Notes: generated by a model from the sequence alone, not told the origin. Positions 44,901 through 54,115 are shown, numbered from the stretch's first letter. The stretch: 64,000 nt of DNA from Imbricaverruca yamaguchii (GCA_034440575.1 JAOTOL010001207.1:62001-126000), one strand, 5' to 3'. Numbers and translations: made by a program.

Positions 44901-47900
44901 GTTACTGCTGGGGCGATACGTTCCATAAGTGGGTATGTAGGGAACGAAACATGATCCTTCTCTTTAGACCGTGTGTAAATCGTGCTTGTTCTAGAAACAG
45001 GTTTCCAAATATGTCGAGCACATAGCCTTTTATAAGCGTGCTGCAATATTTATATACCATGCTGTTATACATTGTATGATGTGTCCCAGCTTGGTGACCA
45101 GCTTTAGCTGTTCGATCCTGTATTTGTGCTGCAGTGTGGCCAGATAGTACGTCCAGGGAACATGCACGTGACTTCTGCCGCAGCTCTGTTGCCCGAGCCG
45201 CTCATCTGGGGCTACATTATCCAGCTGACAGGAGTTCTGAGACACGTGCATGCCGCCGGACTGGCCTGCCGCGTGCTGGACCCCACCAAGATCCTCATCA
45301 CAGGTACGCCAGCCTCACCACGGTGCCCGTCCGCAGTGTGTGGTGGGCGCCATGATCTATTCCATGCCCTGGACCCGCCACACTGGCCGTATTCCCGGTT
45401 GTGAGCCTAGCATCACACTTGTAATAGTTTGTCCGAGTATGTAGGTGTTTGCATCGGTCCATGTACTCTGCGTGGTGCCGTCGCCGGGCGGCGTCCCTGT
45501 CTGGTGGCGGTCCTGTGTTGTCCGGGACGGTGCGGGCCGTCGTCCCTGTCTGGTGGCGGTCCTGTGTTGTCCGGGACGGTACCGGCCGGCGTCCCTGTCT
45601 GGTGGCGGTCCTGTGTTGTCCGGGACGGTGCGGGCCGTCGTCCCTGTCTGGTGGCGGTCCTGTGTTGTCCGGGACGGTGCGGGCCGTCGTCCCTGTCTGG
45701 TGGCGGTCCTGTGTTGTCCGGGACGGTGCGGGCCGTCGTCCCTGTCTGGTGGCGGTCCTGTGTTGTCCGGGACGGTGCGGGCCGTCGTCCCTGTCTGGTG
45801 GCGGTCCTGTGTTGTCCGGGGCGGTGCGGGCCGTCGTCCCTGTCTGGTGGCGGTCCTGTGTTGTCCGGGACGGTGCCGGCCGGCGTCCCTGTCTGGTGGC
45901 GGTCCTGTGTTGTCCGGGACGGTGCCGGCCGGCGTCCCTGTCTGGTGGCGGTCCTGTGTTGTCCGGGACGGTGCGGGCTGTCGTCCCTGTCTGGTGGCGG
46001 TCCTGTGTTGTCCGGGACGGTGCCGGCCGGCGTCCCTGTCTGGTGGCGGTCCTGTGTTGTCCGGGACGGTGCGGGCCGTCGTCCCTGTCTGGTGGCGGTC
46101 CTGTGTTGTCCGGGACGGTGCCGGCCGGCGTCCCTGTCTGGTGGCGGTCCTGTGTTGTCCGGGACGGTGCGGGCCGTCGTCCCTGTCTGGTGGCGGTCCT
46201 GTGTTGTCCGGGACGGTGCCGGCCGGCGTCCCTGTCTGGTGGCGGTCCTGTGTTGTCCGGGACGGTGCGGGCCGTCGTCCCTGTCTGGTGGCGGTCCTGT
46301 GTTGTCCGGGACGGTGCCGGCCGGCGTCCCTGTCTGGTGGCGGTCCTGTGTTGTCCGGGACGGTGCGGGCCGTCGTCCCTGTCTGGTGGCGGTCCTGTGT
46401 TGTCCGGGACGGTGCCGGCCGTCGCCGGCTGACGTCCCTATCATGCTAGTCATTTTAGTTTGTGTTTTTCAAAACATTGTCCATTTTCTCAGTATGTGCC
46501 TCGTGCAGCTGAAAAGGCCATGTAGCATTGTTTGGGGGTTGGGTTTTGGTGGTGGCGAATGACCTTTGTGCGAACAGTGACTTCCAAATGGGTCACAAAT
46601 GGGTCCAAATGGGTGCATCGAACGGCTTACCTGCCTTTGGGGTACACATGTCAGAATTTAGTGAAGTGGGCCATCTACAGTGTACACGTACATTAACCAA
46701 GTACCCATTTCTCATCGATTGGTTGTCGATGCCTGATACGGTGTCACCTACAGATGCTCTTTGTGGTCCGGTATTTGTGTAGACGTGGGAGCCGCCCTTT
46801 TTACCGCGGCACCAGTGCCACCCGTGTGTCGTGGTCGTATTCACCACTTATCAGCTGGTACTTCAGAAAGGCTTTGGAAGGCTGGTGATATGGTACAATT
46901 CAGAAAATTTTGTAGCACGTATTTTCCCTGTTTCTTTTCTCTGTACATGATTAACATTGACGTCCGGGCGTTTTTGGGGTCACTGGTTCACTGGTAGGTC
47001 ATTTGCGTGTTACACTAAGATCAGTCAGATATTTTTGGGGGAGTAGATACCGTAGTAGTTAAGTTTGTATCATTTCTACAGCTACTTTGAGGTTCTCGTT
47101 CCGCCTTCTGAGGGGATCTGAAGTGTTCGTACCATCTCCTCAGGTGGTACGAGATTCCCTGACTCTGGTCTTGGTTTCAACTCTCTTCGGATGATGAAGT
47201 TCTGTTCTGGCCGGACTCAGACCACTCAACTTGGGCTCAGTGTCTCTGGTGTTGATGTCTCACAAATGGGTCTCTGTAACCCTATAAAGTTGATTGAAGT
47301 GGTATGGACAAGGAACCTATTCGATGACCTACAGAACCGTTTTTGCCACTGCCTACAAAACCGTTTTTATAAAGTGTCTGCCCGTATATCTAATCAGCTA
47401 TTTTTAGACGGGGTTTAATGGTTGATGGGGTTAGTGACCCATTTGGGGTACGAAAAACGACACTGCCGCCGAGACGGGAGTTCAACTGGTCAGGACTGAC
47501 TTATCCGTGCCGGAATGTTATGCAGTGGACGTATCGGAGTATCGGAGTGGTGTGTGGCCAGAAGTCCTGCCGGCGCGGAATTGCTGTGTGGTTCGACCGG
47601 CAGACGGTTGACCAGTGATCTGACCTCACCCGACGACACCTGACCTCATCCGACAGGCCATGATCGGCTGCACGTGAACGGCTGTGGAGTGCTGGACGTG
47701 CTGACAATGGGCAGTACTGCCAACTCAATGGCAATTACTCAACACTACCAGGTAAGCCACGGCTGGATCAGTCGAGCTGACGGCAGGGTAATTCCTCTGG
47801 AGGTTCGCGTGTGGCGGCTGGAACAATCGGAAGTTGCGAGGATAGCCCGAGTTGCAAAATATTGTCGTTTTTCCGGCGATGGTTCCAGCCAAGTCCGGAT

Positions 47901-50900
47901 CCACTATCGCAATCGTGTGCTACTAACTCGTCCGATCAATTAGGCACGTGGGAAGCGTTGAAACCGTGCAGTAGTGGCAGCCAGTTGGCACCAAAATTGT
48001 CCTGTGTGTGGGCAGGGACACTTCACAGATGGCCCATGGCATGCAACCGGCGTTTGAAAATCAGCCTATATTTATCATCCAAAACATGACATCTAAAATT
48101 GTCCCCTCTCTTTGCACCTGAATTGTTCAATGACGCTTCTTCCCAATGGTCAAGTTAAAATGTACAGTAACATTATACTCCAGCTTCAGTCTTGCGAGTT
48201 CACTTTAGTTCTTTTGACTAGTATATTTCCCTTAACCCCTGAAAAGGTGACATCATCATGGAGTTGTGAGGTGATGACTGGCGTCATGTTCTTCGCTGTG
48301 GGGAGCTCATTTTGAGGAGCATTCTATAAACAAAGTGTATTTGTGATGAAAAAGAGGGCGAAATCGAACATGCCCATAAATGCTTCCCCACCGAAAAATG
48401 AAAATTACATTTGATAGTTAGCAAATTTTAAAGTTTTCTATTTGCTTTCGTTTTATTTTCAAACGGGTTGACCGCACTGAGAAGGTTTTAAGCGAACGTA
48501 ATCTCATAACAATGCTTACTTTCGCCACAATCTTCAATTTTAACCCTAATGGGCTGTCTATGCTAATGTAAAACAAATGTCATGCAAAACGCAAAAAGAT
48601 TCTCAAATTCCCCTGGTGCATTTTGTTACGTCCCTAAAGGTATGTAAACGCTGAAGTTTCATTTAAATATCTTTACCCGTTGAAGTGGGACGACTGGTTG
48701 AACTTTTTTAGGTGACCTCACTTGGCCTTGACTAACTCGGTGACCATGGATCATCTGACTTCAAAATATTCACACGTGTGAAATTGGCGTGGAAAAAGCA
48801 TGTCAAATTTCGGCGCGCTACAGCGCGCCGTTCTTCACTGCTCGCAAAAACATTGGGGGACACGGCCAGGGTTAACATGAAACTAAAATTGATCCTGCAC
48901 ATTCAAGAACCTGAACAAAATTATTTTTAGTGCGGAACGATATAATTTAGAAGTGTATGCTCTCCGATTTCGACGGGTCGAGCACGACGCAACCGAAATC
49001 GAAATGCTCCGAGATGTGATGCCAGCCCTGTTCGTGACCGAGGTGCAAACCTAGCCATGTCTGTGACCGAAGTGTAAATACAGCCCTGTCCGTGACCCAG
49101 GTTTAAATTTAAACTGCGTTGGTTTCATGTTCGTGACTGGGGCGTAAATCCAGCCATATTCGTGGTCCCATTTCACGGAATTCGACGAAATATGGTCACA
49201 AATCAACCTCGGTTTTACATAACGAAACCCAGTCTGTATTGTAATGATTGGCGTGGCACTTGGAAGTAGTTTTAAAACACTGATATCGTTGCATTCAACT
49301 ATGTTCTAACGCGGCATTTATTGAACACGAGCTGTATGACCACTGCGGTCGATGCGCCTCTAAACTCCGGCTATTAACAGTCCAGAAGCCAGGGACCAAG
49401 CAAGCGATTTGATCCTATTTGAGGCTATAAAAACCAGGGCACCCTTGAGATGGTACATGACCTCGCCCAGCTTAATTTACTAGTTTTGACCAACAGTGAG
49501 AACATCGAAGTGCAACTGGAAGACATTGATGCTCTGAAGTGGTCCAGCAGGAGACTGGCTGGACTGGCGGACTGTTGCTGGCGCTCCCCTGACACTGGAA
49601 TGCATTGTTGACCTGACATGACCTGTAGCAGGAGGATCTTGTTGGACTTGGTAAGCTGTTGCTGGCGCTCTCCTGCAACTCTATCCTGGCCGTGCAGCGT
49701 GACAACTTCAGCACATCCATCAGCATCGTCGAGCGGCACTACTCTGCCGATCTCAAGGCGGTCATCATGAGGTCAGCGGCTGGTTTGCTAACACCCCCAT
49801 CGTGTGTCACCTGATGACCGAGCCCGAATTTGCAGCATAATTTTGTAATACAATTTTGGGCAAATAGACCATCAAACTTTTACAGAGTACGTTTCTTATA
49901 TAGCATGAAATCAGGAAGTATAATGCGTAATAAACACAAAAGTGAAGGCTTATTAAAGTTACTGTCGACAAACGCAAGTGTTTAGCGTTAACAGCGAAGT
50001 GAGTCCGTTATTACTCGTAGAAAACGAAGTAGCTTTGAACAATGTCCTTGAATTAATTTGTCGTAGAATGGTAGGTAACAGTGGAAGACGTCGAAGTCCC
50101 AAATGATGTTGAACACTTTAGCAATGTGTGCAAGAAATGATATTAACAAATCTACTGGCAAGATTATGGTGGCGCACATGCCCGGAAAGGAGCGTGGTGA
50201 AAAAGTTGTAGTTGCTACGGTTGTATGTCGGAAAGTCGGAAATCAACTGAAGAAGTCCAAACTGTCCGTAGGAGGTCAAAATTAGTTCCACGTATGTGTC
50301 GAGGCGCATTGGTTGTATTGTTTACTGCTAATGCCCCGTCGACAGTCTTCTGCTGTCGCCGTCGTCGGGTCGCCAGCGCAGCATCAACGATGTGATGCCC
50401 ATGATCGGCGCGCGGTTCTACACCCAGCTCGACTCGGCTCGGCTGTTGTCGGAGCGGCTCGAGGACGAGCTGTCGCGAGAGGTGCAGAACGGCCGCCTGT
50501 TCCGGCTGCTCGCCAAGCTGTCTACCATCACTGAGCGGCCAGAGTGAGTGCCGGCTGGCCTTTTCAGCCAGTGATGCGTGCTGCGGACGCTGCGGGGCGG
50601 AAACGGTGCTGACCGCTGCCTAACGGTGTCCGAGAAGCTGTATCGATTCGAGTGGTGATTGCCAATGTACCTCCACGCAGTGTGTGAGCACCCCTGACAG
50701 GACATAGCGGCGGATATGTGCAAGGACAATTCAAATTTTCCTCAGCGGAAATCTCATTATGTGCGACCACAGGAAAGTATGTAGGGAAAGCTGAAATGTT
50801 ACGCTTTCACCCTTCCTCACTCTCTGATACAAGCTTTGACATACTCATATGTGTTTCGCTCATCGCCGTCATTGTTCACTGGAAGTGGCGGGTAAGTCTT

Positions 50901-51754
50901 GCCCCCACCCCACATCGCGATTCAAGTCGTGTCGGCCGGCAGGTTGAACCTGGACGGCGCATGGGCCGAGACTGGGGATCGGTACATGTTGAAGCTTTTC
51001 CGCGACTACGTGTTCCACTCTGTTACGGACGAGGGCCGTCCGTTCCTGGACATGGCGCACGTAGTGCAATGTCTCAACAAGCTGGATGCCGGCTCTGCCG
51101 ACAAGGTGGGCCCAGTCAGTCCCCATCACCGTCCCTGTGTCTCTTTCTACGTGTTTTTGTCTCTGTCTCTGTATGGCCGGTATGGCTGCATAGTTGACGC
51201 GGCTGCAATGGGAAGCCACGATGAAACAGGTATCGGTGGTGTGCTCTTCTGTGCAATTTGGCCACGCTGCTGGAGACGTGCTGTTCTCAATGCATACTTT
51301 GCAGCTTGAGTGTTGACCGCCAGACGGATATCTGTCTCAGGAGCCTGCAGCTCACACAAACTAACCGGAAATACGTAAACAGTTCCGGCAGGCCAGAGAC
51401 CAACTTAAGCTGCCCGGTTGCCCGGCGTCTGCCACAACTTGGTATGTTCTTATCTGGAGATGGGCGCCCAGGGTTGACCTGACGCCATCCGATCATGCCC
51501 GACTGTCACTTCGCCATCAAGACCCACATAATATCAATAAATAATGCCCGGCTTCACCCGACCTGATCTTGTCCGATTGCTTCTGTCATGGCTCGACCAG
51601 ACTCTGGTGTCATGTGGGCCGGCAGGTTTGCTTGATGTCGCGCGACATGCAGAACGTCCTGGTGACCACCTTCTCTGAGCTGAAGCAATGCTTCGAACGG
51701 TCCTTTCACGAGATCTTTGAGTCGTCGCTGTCCAAGGAGACTGCCGCCTCGTAG
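30939..51754 (+). CDS. PAN3: PAN3, pseudokinase subunit of the PAN2-PAN3 deadenylase (5' end missing)
   Basis: Joined exons 30939-31214, 31767-32031, 33246-33398, 41251-41367, 42426-42587, 45184-45303, 47657-47751, 49632-49771, 50346-50543, 50943-51105 and 51626-51754 give 1818 nt, 605 residues plus stop, with every phase consistent. PAN3 dimerises, recruits the PAN2 nuclease and, through PAM2, poly(A)-binding protein, to start shortening mRNA tails in the cytoplasm. Family blocks in order are: a Pro-rich N-terminal linker, HVGGTTYYYT, YHELCPLEP, the pseudokinase N-lobe (CLRRIHG, LVTLREL, ETMMARHF), the C-lobe (LLPEPLIWGYIIQL, AGLACRVLDPTKI, CGVLDVL), a short coiled-coil region, and the C-terminal knob (MPMIGARFYTQLD, NGRLFRLLAKL, ETGDRYMLKLFRD, CLNKLDAG). 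The canonical kinase HRD/DFG residues are absent, as in known PAN3. The N-terminal zinc finger and PAM2 were not found in the window. Exons are GC-rich against AT-rich introns. The identification is very secure. Confidence 0.96.
31767..32031 (+). CDS. PAN3: PAN3 exon b: HVGGTTYYYT region
   Basis: Begins EHVGGTTYYYTAEE, a conserved PAN3 block, and ends NPAAFP with donor GTGAGG after one base of the next codon. It contains FFANDELRAQILKQQ, matching the helix before the kinase fold. The acceptor tgtcaggag is a tandem CAG-GAG, so use of the second AG would drop one Glu. Confidence 0.9.
32032..33245 (+). other. PAN3: PAN3 intron after exon b
   Basis: AT-rich. It holds a relic of the retroelement tail near 32425-32452 (gtcgaagcgccctgaagccc then aaataacta). 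No exon recognised. Ends gtgggctacag. Confidence 0.7.
33246..33398 (+). CDS. PAN3: PAN3 exon c: start of the pseudokinase fold
   Basis: Reads LPSDVEGYHELCPLEP, then VFGCVTSCYKTTNTKTGQCCCLRRIHG, the glycine-loop-equivalent and beta-3 region of the PAN3 pseudokinase. Acceptor gctacag, donor GTACGG, phase 1 at both ends. Confidence 0.95.
33701..33862 (+). mobile_element. Diverged tRNA-derived SINE
   Basis: Starts ggggtgagtagcctggggta like the head of the SINEs at 20640 and 41621. The rest of the head is divergent, then the body cgcgaccaatcgacgtgag and tail gacgctacacgatc...gtcgacgtgtcgtg with ataaccagccaacca. The tail stem cgacgc/gtgtcg is intact. Target duplication not clear. Confidence 0.75.
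33950..34805 (+). repeat. 42-bp minisatellite, left part (about 20 units)
   Basis: The unit reads ggtcaggtgtgagggtggtg then tgacctctgatgtatactgtcc. Variants alternate gagggt with ggtggt and gatgtata or gatgcata with ggtgtgta. The 42-bp length is a multiple of 3, so one frame reads a 14-residue C-E-G-G-V-T-S-D-A-Y-C-P-V-R repeat, an artefact. In the reading frame that continues into the PAN3 exon each unit has a TGA. The unit resembles the 3' splice site at 41251. Confidence 0.95.
35480..36640 (+). pseudogene. LINE ORF1 (gag-like) remnant with three zinc knuckles
   Basis: The clearest part is 35760-35972, which reads RCFKCQRFRHTNQYC and CGRCASYDHTSESC, two C-x2-C-x4-H-x4-C knuckles, then CTNCGKGQTPHASFDVTC, a longer third knuckle. 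This triple arrangement is usual in ORF1 of I/Jockey-superfamily LINEs and binds the element RNA. Downstream, ITFREVREIYEMSRPVISYA in another frame is the conserved linker after the knuckles, followed by a Pro/Ser/Thr-rich tail. Upstream coding sequence to about 35480 is scattered over three frames. Confidence 0.8.
37060..40464 (+). pseudogene. LINE ORF2: endonuclease, reverse transcriptase, RNase H
   Basis: Endonuclease 37060-37782: TRGFRANFTDLHAVL, VCPQET, LLLGDFNCHHSAWG and SDHFPVWLEY, intact apart from the end. Reverse transcriptase about 38220-38900: GVFDTAWRHGILVKI, MPQGGVLSVPLFSLLIN and SSLFADDFAIW (catalytic Asp pair). Thumb 38940-39270. RNase H begins at YTDGSKTGTGVGSAF (39640) and continues in other frames to GNEAADAAAKRAA (39970). 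The C-terminus RLRISHTYGTHRY, CQRCRAPLSVQHIL ends YTPH-stop at 40464. A 53-bp retro-insertion with a 13-bp duplication breaks the linker at 38074. Frame changes make it inactive. Confidence 0.9.
38074..38126 (+). mobile_element. 53-bp tail-only retro-insertion inside LINE ORF2
   Basis: A perfect 13-bp duplication, ccaaacggaattc, flanks it (38061-38073 and 38127-38139). The insert is only the tail: atgggcgctgtatgaccg, a loop, gtcggtgcacccctaagccc and aaataatcaa. It brings a stop codon into the host ORF2. Confidence 0.92.
40633..41250 (+). repeat. 42-bp minisatellite, right part (about 15 units) up to the splice site
   Basis: Same unit as 33950-34805, with some shortened units (ggtgtgtgctgcc). 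The last unit, tgtgtacttcggtcag, ends exactly at the acceptor of the next PAN3 exon, and the exon's first bases gtgtgcgg continue the unit. Confidence 0.95.
41251..41367 (+). CDS. PAN3: PAN3 exon d: LVTLREL region
   Basis: Reads VRMQSTKYMQVAGLWRKISS then AGLVTLRELMTTKAFGDN, equal to the alpha-C/beta-4 part of the PAN3 pseudokinase (W-K-K-I...NIVTLREVFTTKAF in vertebrates). Phase 1 at both ends. The acceptor lies inside the terminal minisatellite unit. Donor GTGAGT. Confidence 0.95.
41621..41782 (+). mobile_element. tRNA-derived SINE, head type A, with 14-bp target duplication
   Basis: Flanked by ccagcattaatgca (41607-41620 and 41783-41796). Head gagtagcctaggggtaagtt, B box gggtacgagtc (one change from GGTTCGA), body gcgaccaatcggggttagag, tail gacgctacatgattc...gatgtgtcgt and ataaccaaccaa. 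The near-perfect duplication suggests fairly recent insertion. Confidence 0.93.
41862..41942. repeat. (AT)n microsatellite
   Basis: A run of at least 24 AT units flanked by interrupted atgtat and atacat units. Confidence 0.97.
41997..42064 (+). mobile_element. 68-bp tail-only retro-insertion
   Basis: Flanked by ctgtcaac (41989-41996 and 42065-42072). The insert is gaataatgggcggtgcatga, loop, gttgatgcgccctaaaaccc and a (ctaa) run: just the LINE 3' hairpin and tail. Confidence 0.8.
42426..42587 (+). CDS. PAN3: PAN3 exon e: hinge and ETMMARHF
   Basis: Reads VVLVYDYYPGAETMMARHF, then a lineage-specific loop PPQLNGFADPFQDPSIPRPY ending AVLRQKS. VYDY-x2-G-x-ETMM-x-RHF is the hinge of the PAN3 pseudokinase. 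Acceptor ccccgcag, donor GTGAGC, phase 1. Confidence 0.95.
42588..45183 (+). other. PAN3: PAN3 intron e-f
   Basis: AT-rich, no element recognised. A degenerate (TG)n with CTGTGTG units lies at 43791-43870. The acceptor is taken as the second candidate, ttctgccgcag before 45184. The earlier ctgcag at 45131-45135 would put LLPEPLIW out of frame. Confidence 0.75.
45184..45303 (+). CDS. PAN3: PAN3 exon f: pseudokinase C-lobe core
   Basis: Reads LLPEPLIWGYIIQLTGVLRH then HAAGLACRVLDPTKILITG. Where active kinases have HRD, this has ACR, as in other PAN3 proteins, so no phosphotransfer is expected. Phase 1 at both ends, donor GTACGC. Confidence 0.96.
45304..47656 (+). other. PAN3: PAN3 intron f-g with 49-bp minisatellite
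   Basis: Contains the minisatellite 45476-46437. The rest is unique sequence with a short internal duplication at 47325-47370 (cctacagaaccgtttttgcc and cctacaaaaccgtttttat). Ends catccgacag. Confidence 0.8.
45476..46437. repeat. 49-bp minisatellite (about 19.6 units)
   Basis: The unit is ctggtggcggtcctgtgttg, tccgggacggtgcgggccgt, cgtccctgt (49 bp). Two variants differ at the 3' part, cgggccgtcg and ccggccggcg, and they alternate regularly in the right half. Because 49 is one more than a multiple of 3, any frame cycles through all three. The absence of stops makes it open for about 1 kb in three plus frames and at least one minus frame. None is a gene. Confidence 0.97.
47657..47751 (+). CDS. 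PAN3: PAN3 exon g: CGVLDVL
   Basis: Reads HDRLHVNGCGVLDVLTMGS and ends SMAITQHYQ at donor GTAAGC. It corresponds to RLRVNCVGVFDVLTFD...MAQYQ of vertebrate PAN3, the position of the kinase DFG segment, here GVLDV. Phase in 1, out 0. Confidence 0.95.
47752..49631 (+). other. PAN3: PAN3 intron g-h
   Basis: AT-rich. It carries a short degenerate tandem repeat at 49021-49170 (agccctgtccgtgacc-(g/c)aggt-type units of about 30 bp) and a tail relic at 49327-49378 (gagctgtatgaccactgcgg, tcgatgcgcctctaaactcc). No exon recognised. Confidence 0.75.
49632..49771 (+). CDS. PAN3: PAN3 exon h: DLVGLGKLLLAL
   Basis: Reads EDLVGLGKLLLALSCNSILA then VQRDNFSTSISIVERHYSAD and LKAVIM, the C-lobe helices (ADLISLGKVVLALACNSL...NYSSDLKNLIL in vertebrates). 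The acceptor tagcaggag is again a CAG-GAG tandem. Donor GTCAGC is weak. Phase out 2. Confidence 0.93.
49772..50345 (+). other. PAN3: PAN3 intron h-i
   Basis: AT-rich, nothing recognised. Ends cccgtcgacag. Confidence 0.7.
50346..50543 (+). CDS. PAN3: PAN3 exon i: end of pseudokinase, coiled coil, start of knob
   Basis: Reads LLLSPSSGRQRSINDVMPMI, GARFYTQLDSARLLSERLED and ELSREVQNGRLFRLLAKLST. The MPMIGARFYTQLD and NGRLFRLLAKL blocks are diagnostic of PAN3. The LLSERLEDELSREV stretch is the short coiled coil through which PAN3 forms an asymmetric dimer. Donor GTGAGT after ERPE. Confidence 0.97.
50544..50942 (+). other. PAN3: PAN3 intron i-j
   Basis: Short intron of 399 bp with no element recognised. 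Ends tcggccggcag. Confidence 0.75.
50943..51105 (+). CDS. PAN3: PAN3 exon j: knob domain
   Basis: Reads LNLDGAWAETGDRYMLKLFR, DYVFHSVTDEGRPFLDMAHV and VQCLNKLDAGSADK. This is the C-terminal knob that, with the coiled coil, holds PAN2. Donor GTGGGC, phase 0. Confidence 0.97.
51106..51625 (+). other. PAN3: PAN3 last intron
   Basis: 520 bp, no element recognised. Ends gtgggccggcag, an acceptor similar to that of the previous exon (tcggccggcag). Confidence 0.75.
51626..51754 (+). CDS. PAN3: PAN3 last exon
   Basis: Reads VCLMSRDMQNVLVTTFSELK, QCFERSFHEIFESSLSKETA and AS-stop (TAG 51752-51754). It matches the ISLISRDEKSVLVVTYSDLK...FENTFQEL C-terminus of vertebrate PAN3 closely, including length. 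Confidence 0.97.
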   Translation, partial: VCLMSRDMQNVLVTTFSELKQCFERSFHEIFESSLSKETAAS

Positions 51755-52820
51755 CGCGCGACGCAGTCAGCTGGCGCTACGCGCCCCCAACCGGTAGCGG
51801 TCACCGACTCTGGGCGTGCCCCACTCTTCAGGTCAGCTAGCCAGCTGGTCTCTGACGCCGCGGCAGTTCCCGGCGCATGGTTACATTACACTCTGACGTC
51901 ATACAAACGGGGAACGGTGAAGTGGTGTTAATGCTTGAGGATGGCCGATGGAGCCGACAGTTTCCGCCGTCTTGCCGTGAGACTAGCGCGGCTGGGATCC
52001 GCCGGGCTGGTGGCTGAGCGATGTGGCGCGGATGTGATGGTGCGGTACGGATGTGATGATGCGGGTGCGGATGTGATGGTGCGGTGCGCCGTGTCCGTGG
52101 TATGTCGGACTGGGGCGGTGGCGGCTGGCGGCCGAACCTGACTAGGCCGTCGTCGCTCGGCCAACAATGTGATACGGGCCGGACCGGAACGGGTGGTCGG
52201 AGCGCGAGCTTGTGCCAAAGCCAGGTGGCTGCGCCTGTCATCGGAGGCCATGTACAAACGGTGGTGTGGGACGGCGGCGCCGTCTGGCGAGCGGGTGGGT
52301 GGCCGGCCGCCCGGCGCCGTCTTATCGTCCAGTACAAATATAAATTGTGGTTGTGTGTGAGTGGCACGTGCGCACGCTTCCGGCTGTTGGCGTGTTGAGC
52401 TTTGTAGGCGACCGGCTGCAGCGAGCTGCTGCCCCGGGCACCGGCCGACTCCAGGGCGCCGCACTCCGGCCAGCTGACTGCGCCACCAACTAGTACGTGG
52501 CTGCGCCACGCTGGGACCGACATTTTGTGTTAATTTTAAACCGGAACGCTTCCGTCAATGGAGGGCGAAGTGTCGCAGTGGCTGTTGGCTGCGTTGTCTA
52601 AAACCCGCTGTGATCATTATCATTGTGCGTTCTTTTAGATGCGTGTGTATGGTGGCCATATATGCTGGTTGACGTCTGGAGGAGTTGACCAGTGAGCCAT
52701 CCGCCATTTACGTTAATATCCTAGACGTGTGACAGGAAATGTTTAAAAAAACGAAATATGACATCGGTAAAAATGATTAACAACGAGAAAGTAACACAAA
52801 AACATAATAAAACCTCCAAA
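51755..52820 (+). other. PAN3: Probable PAN3 3' untranslated region
   Basis: GC-rich to about 52560, with a short gcggatgtgatggt-type tandem at 52026-52090, then AT-rich. An AATAAA hexamer lies at about 52806 (cataataaaacctcc). The extent of the UTR is inference. Confidence 0.4.
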
Positions 52821-53289
52821 TATTGTATGCGTTTCCGTGCTCGTAAGCTCGAATTGGTGGTTAGAAGAGATATTGTTCTGGAAAAATGTTGAGGGCCAAA
52901 TTAGCGGCTGACGGCTGCTTGTCTTCAGAGGCCGAGAGGAAACCAACGAAATGCTGATGATCGACCTACCCTCCTACCGGAGGGGGGATTTTGTTCTAGA
53001 CCAGGCAAACATGGTTATATTTGGAGGGTGGCTTTATCTGTTCAGTAGTGTAAACAAATTTCTACCTTCTACCGTTGACCCTCCATATCGGGTCTAAGAG
53101 GTAAATGGCTTTCCGACAGTTCGCCAGTTTTCGACTGCTACCCGGTATCCAAAGGACTTTTTCGGGCGGTAAAATTTGGCGTAATTTACGGCAATCGATG
53201 GTACGCAAATGTTCAAGGTACAGCGCACGAGTATGAAGCGTGGGACGCAACATAGTTCTTCCACGTCCGGACATAATTGTGCCGCGACT

Positions 53290-54115
53290 TCCAAACTGGG
53301 AACCATGAAGCGATGCAGCAAATACCTGGAGAGATGTGCATAAACACATGGTGCCGAAAGCCTTGAGGAAAGGTCGCGTGGTAGCATTTGGCCGCGCGGG
53401 CACCCACATGTACTTGACACCTTATTGCGAGGACTGCCCTGATGAAGACGTGGTGATGAACTTTCTGAGGATTGCCCTCACAGACAAATCAGAAGAGAGT
53501 GAAGGTGATTCAGCCCAAGATGATGACATGGGTGATGAAATTAGGTACAAACAGTGGGTGAGCACGTATCGCTGTGTACTCGTAGAAAGAGTCCAGAGGA
53601 AAGCATGCAATATTTGACCCAGCAAACCGTGAAGCTGACAGCACACCACTTCACGGCTAACAAACAACGTTGGCACTTCACGTATGCCAAGACTACTGCC
53701 AATGGGACCAAGTGATTGCTTTGTGCGATTTCGCTGAAAATTATTCGTTTGTGGTGCAGGATGCTGCTCAAGGCTTCCACTGGAATTCGTCCGAGTGTAC
53801 AGTGTACCAGTTTGTAGAGTGGAGACGTGATGACGAAGTACGGTGCCACCAGAGCTACTGCTGTATTTTTGACGGCACAAAGCAGAACACCGCCGTGGTG
53901 CAAGCGTCCTTGCAACGGCTTATCCCAAAAAATATGACCGAAGTATCTAGTTTTCTTTTTTTTAAGCAGACGGTAGTACTACACAGTATATGAATAAGCA
54001 TAACTTCATGAATGTGTGTCACCGTCAGACAGATTTTTGGTGTACCCTGCCAGTGGGTTTTTGTCATCTCATGGCAAGGGCGCTTGCGACGGCATAGGGG
54101 GCACAGTGAAGCGTG
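53290..54115 (+). pseudogene. Decayed second copy of the unassigned transposase
   Basis: The plus strand contains the same blocks in the same order as the protein at 26838-28416. These are GTHMYLTPYCEDCPDEDVVM, then IRYKQWVSTYRCVLVERV, TAHHFTANKQ and ALCDFAENYSFVVQDAAQGF, then DGSTTQYMNKHNFMNV in another frame and SHGKGACDGIGGTVKR in a third. At least three frame changes and stops make it dead. It keeps the Asp before F-x-ENY that the other copy lacks. The remainder is cut by the hAT at 54348 and seems to resume after 56951, where QEEMDAAAHLIERFSKA is open, but that part is not well conserved. Confidence 0.8.

Noticed and set aside
45131..45183. Earlier acceptor ctgcag for PAN3 exon f
   Set aside because: The preceding exon ends in phase 1. 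Starting at 45136 puts the conserved LLPEPLIW block out of frame, whereas starting at 45184 keeps it.
45413..46562. Four overlapping frames of 327-377 codons
   Set aside because: They arise because a stop-free 49-bp unit cycles through all frames. No frame is favoured.
52026..52530. Extra GC-rich coding exon beyond PAN3
   Set aside because: Open frames on both strands look coding by composition, but none has family similarity and the PAN3 C-terminus is already complete. A short tandem repeat explains part of it.
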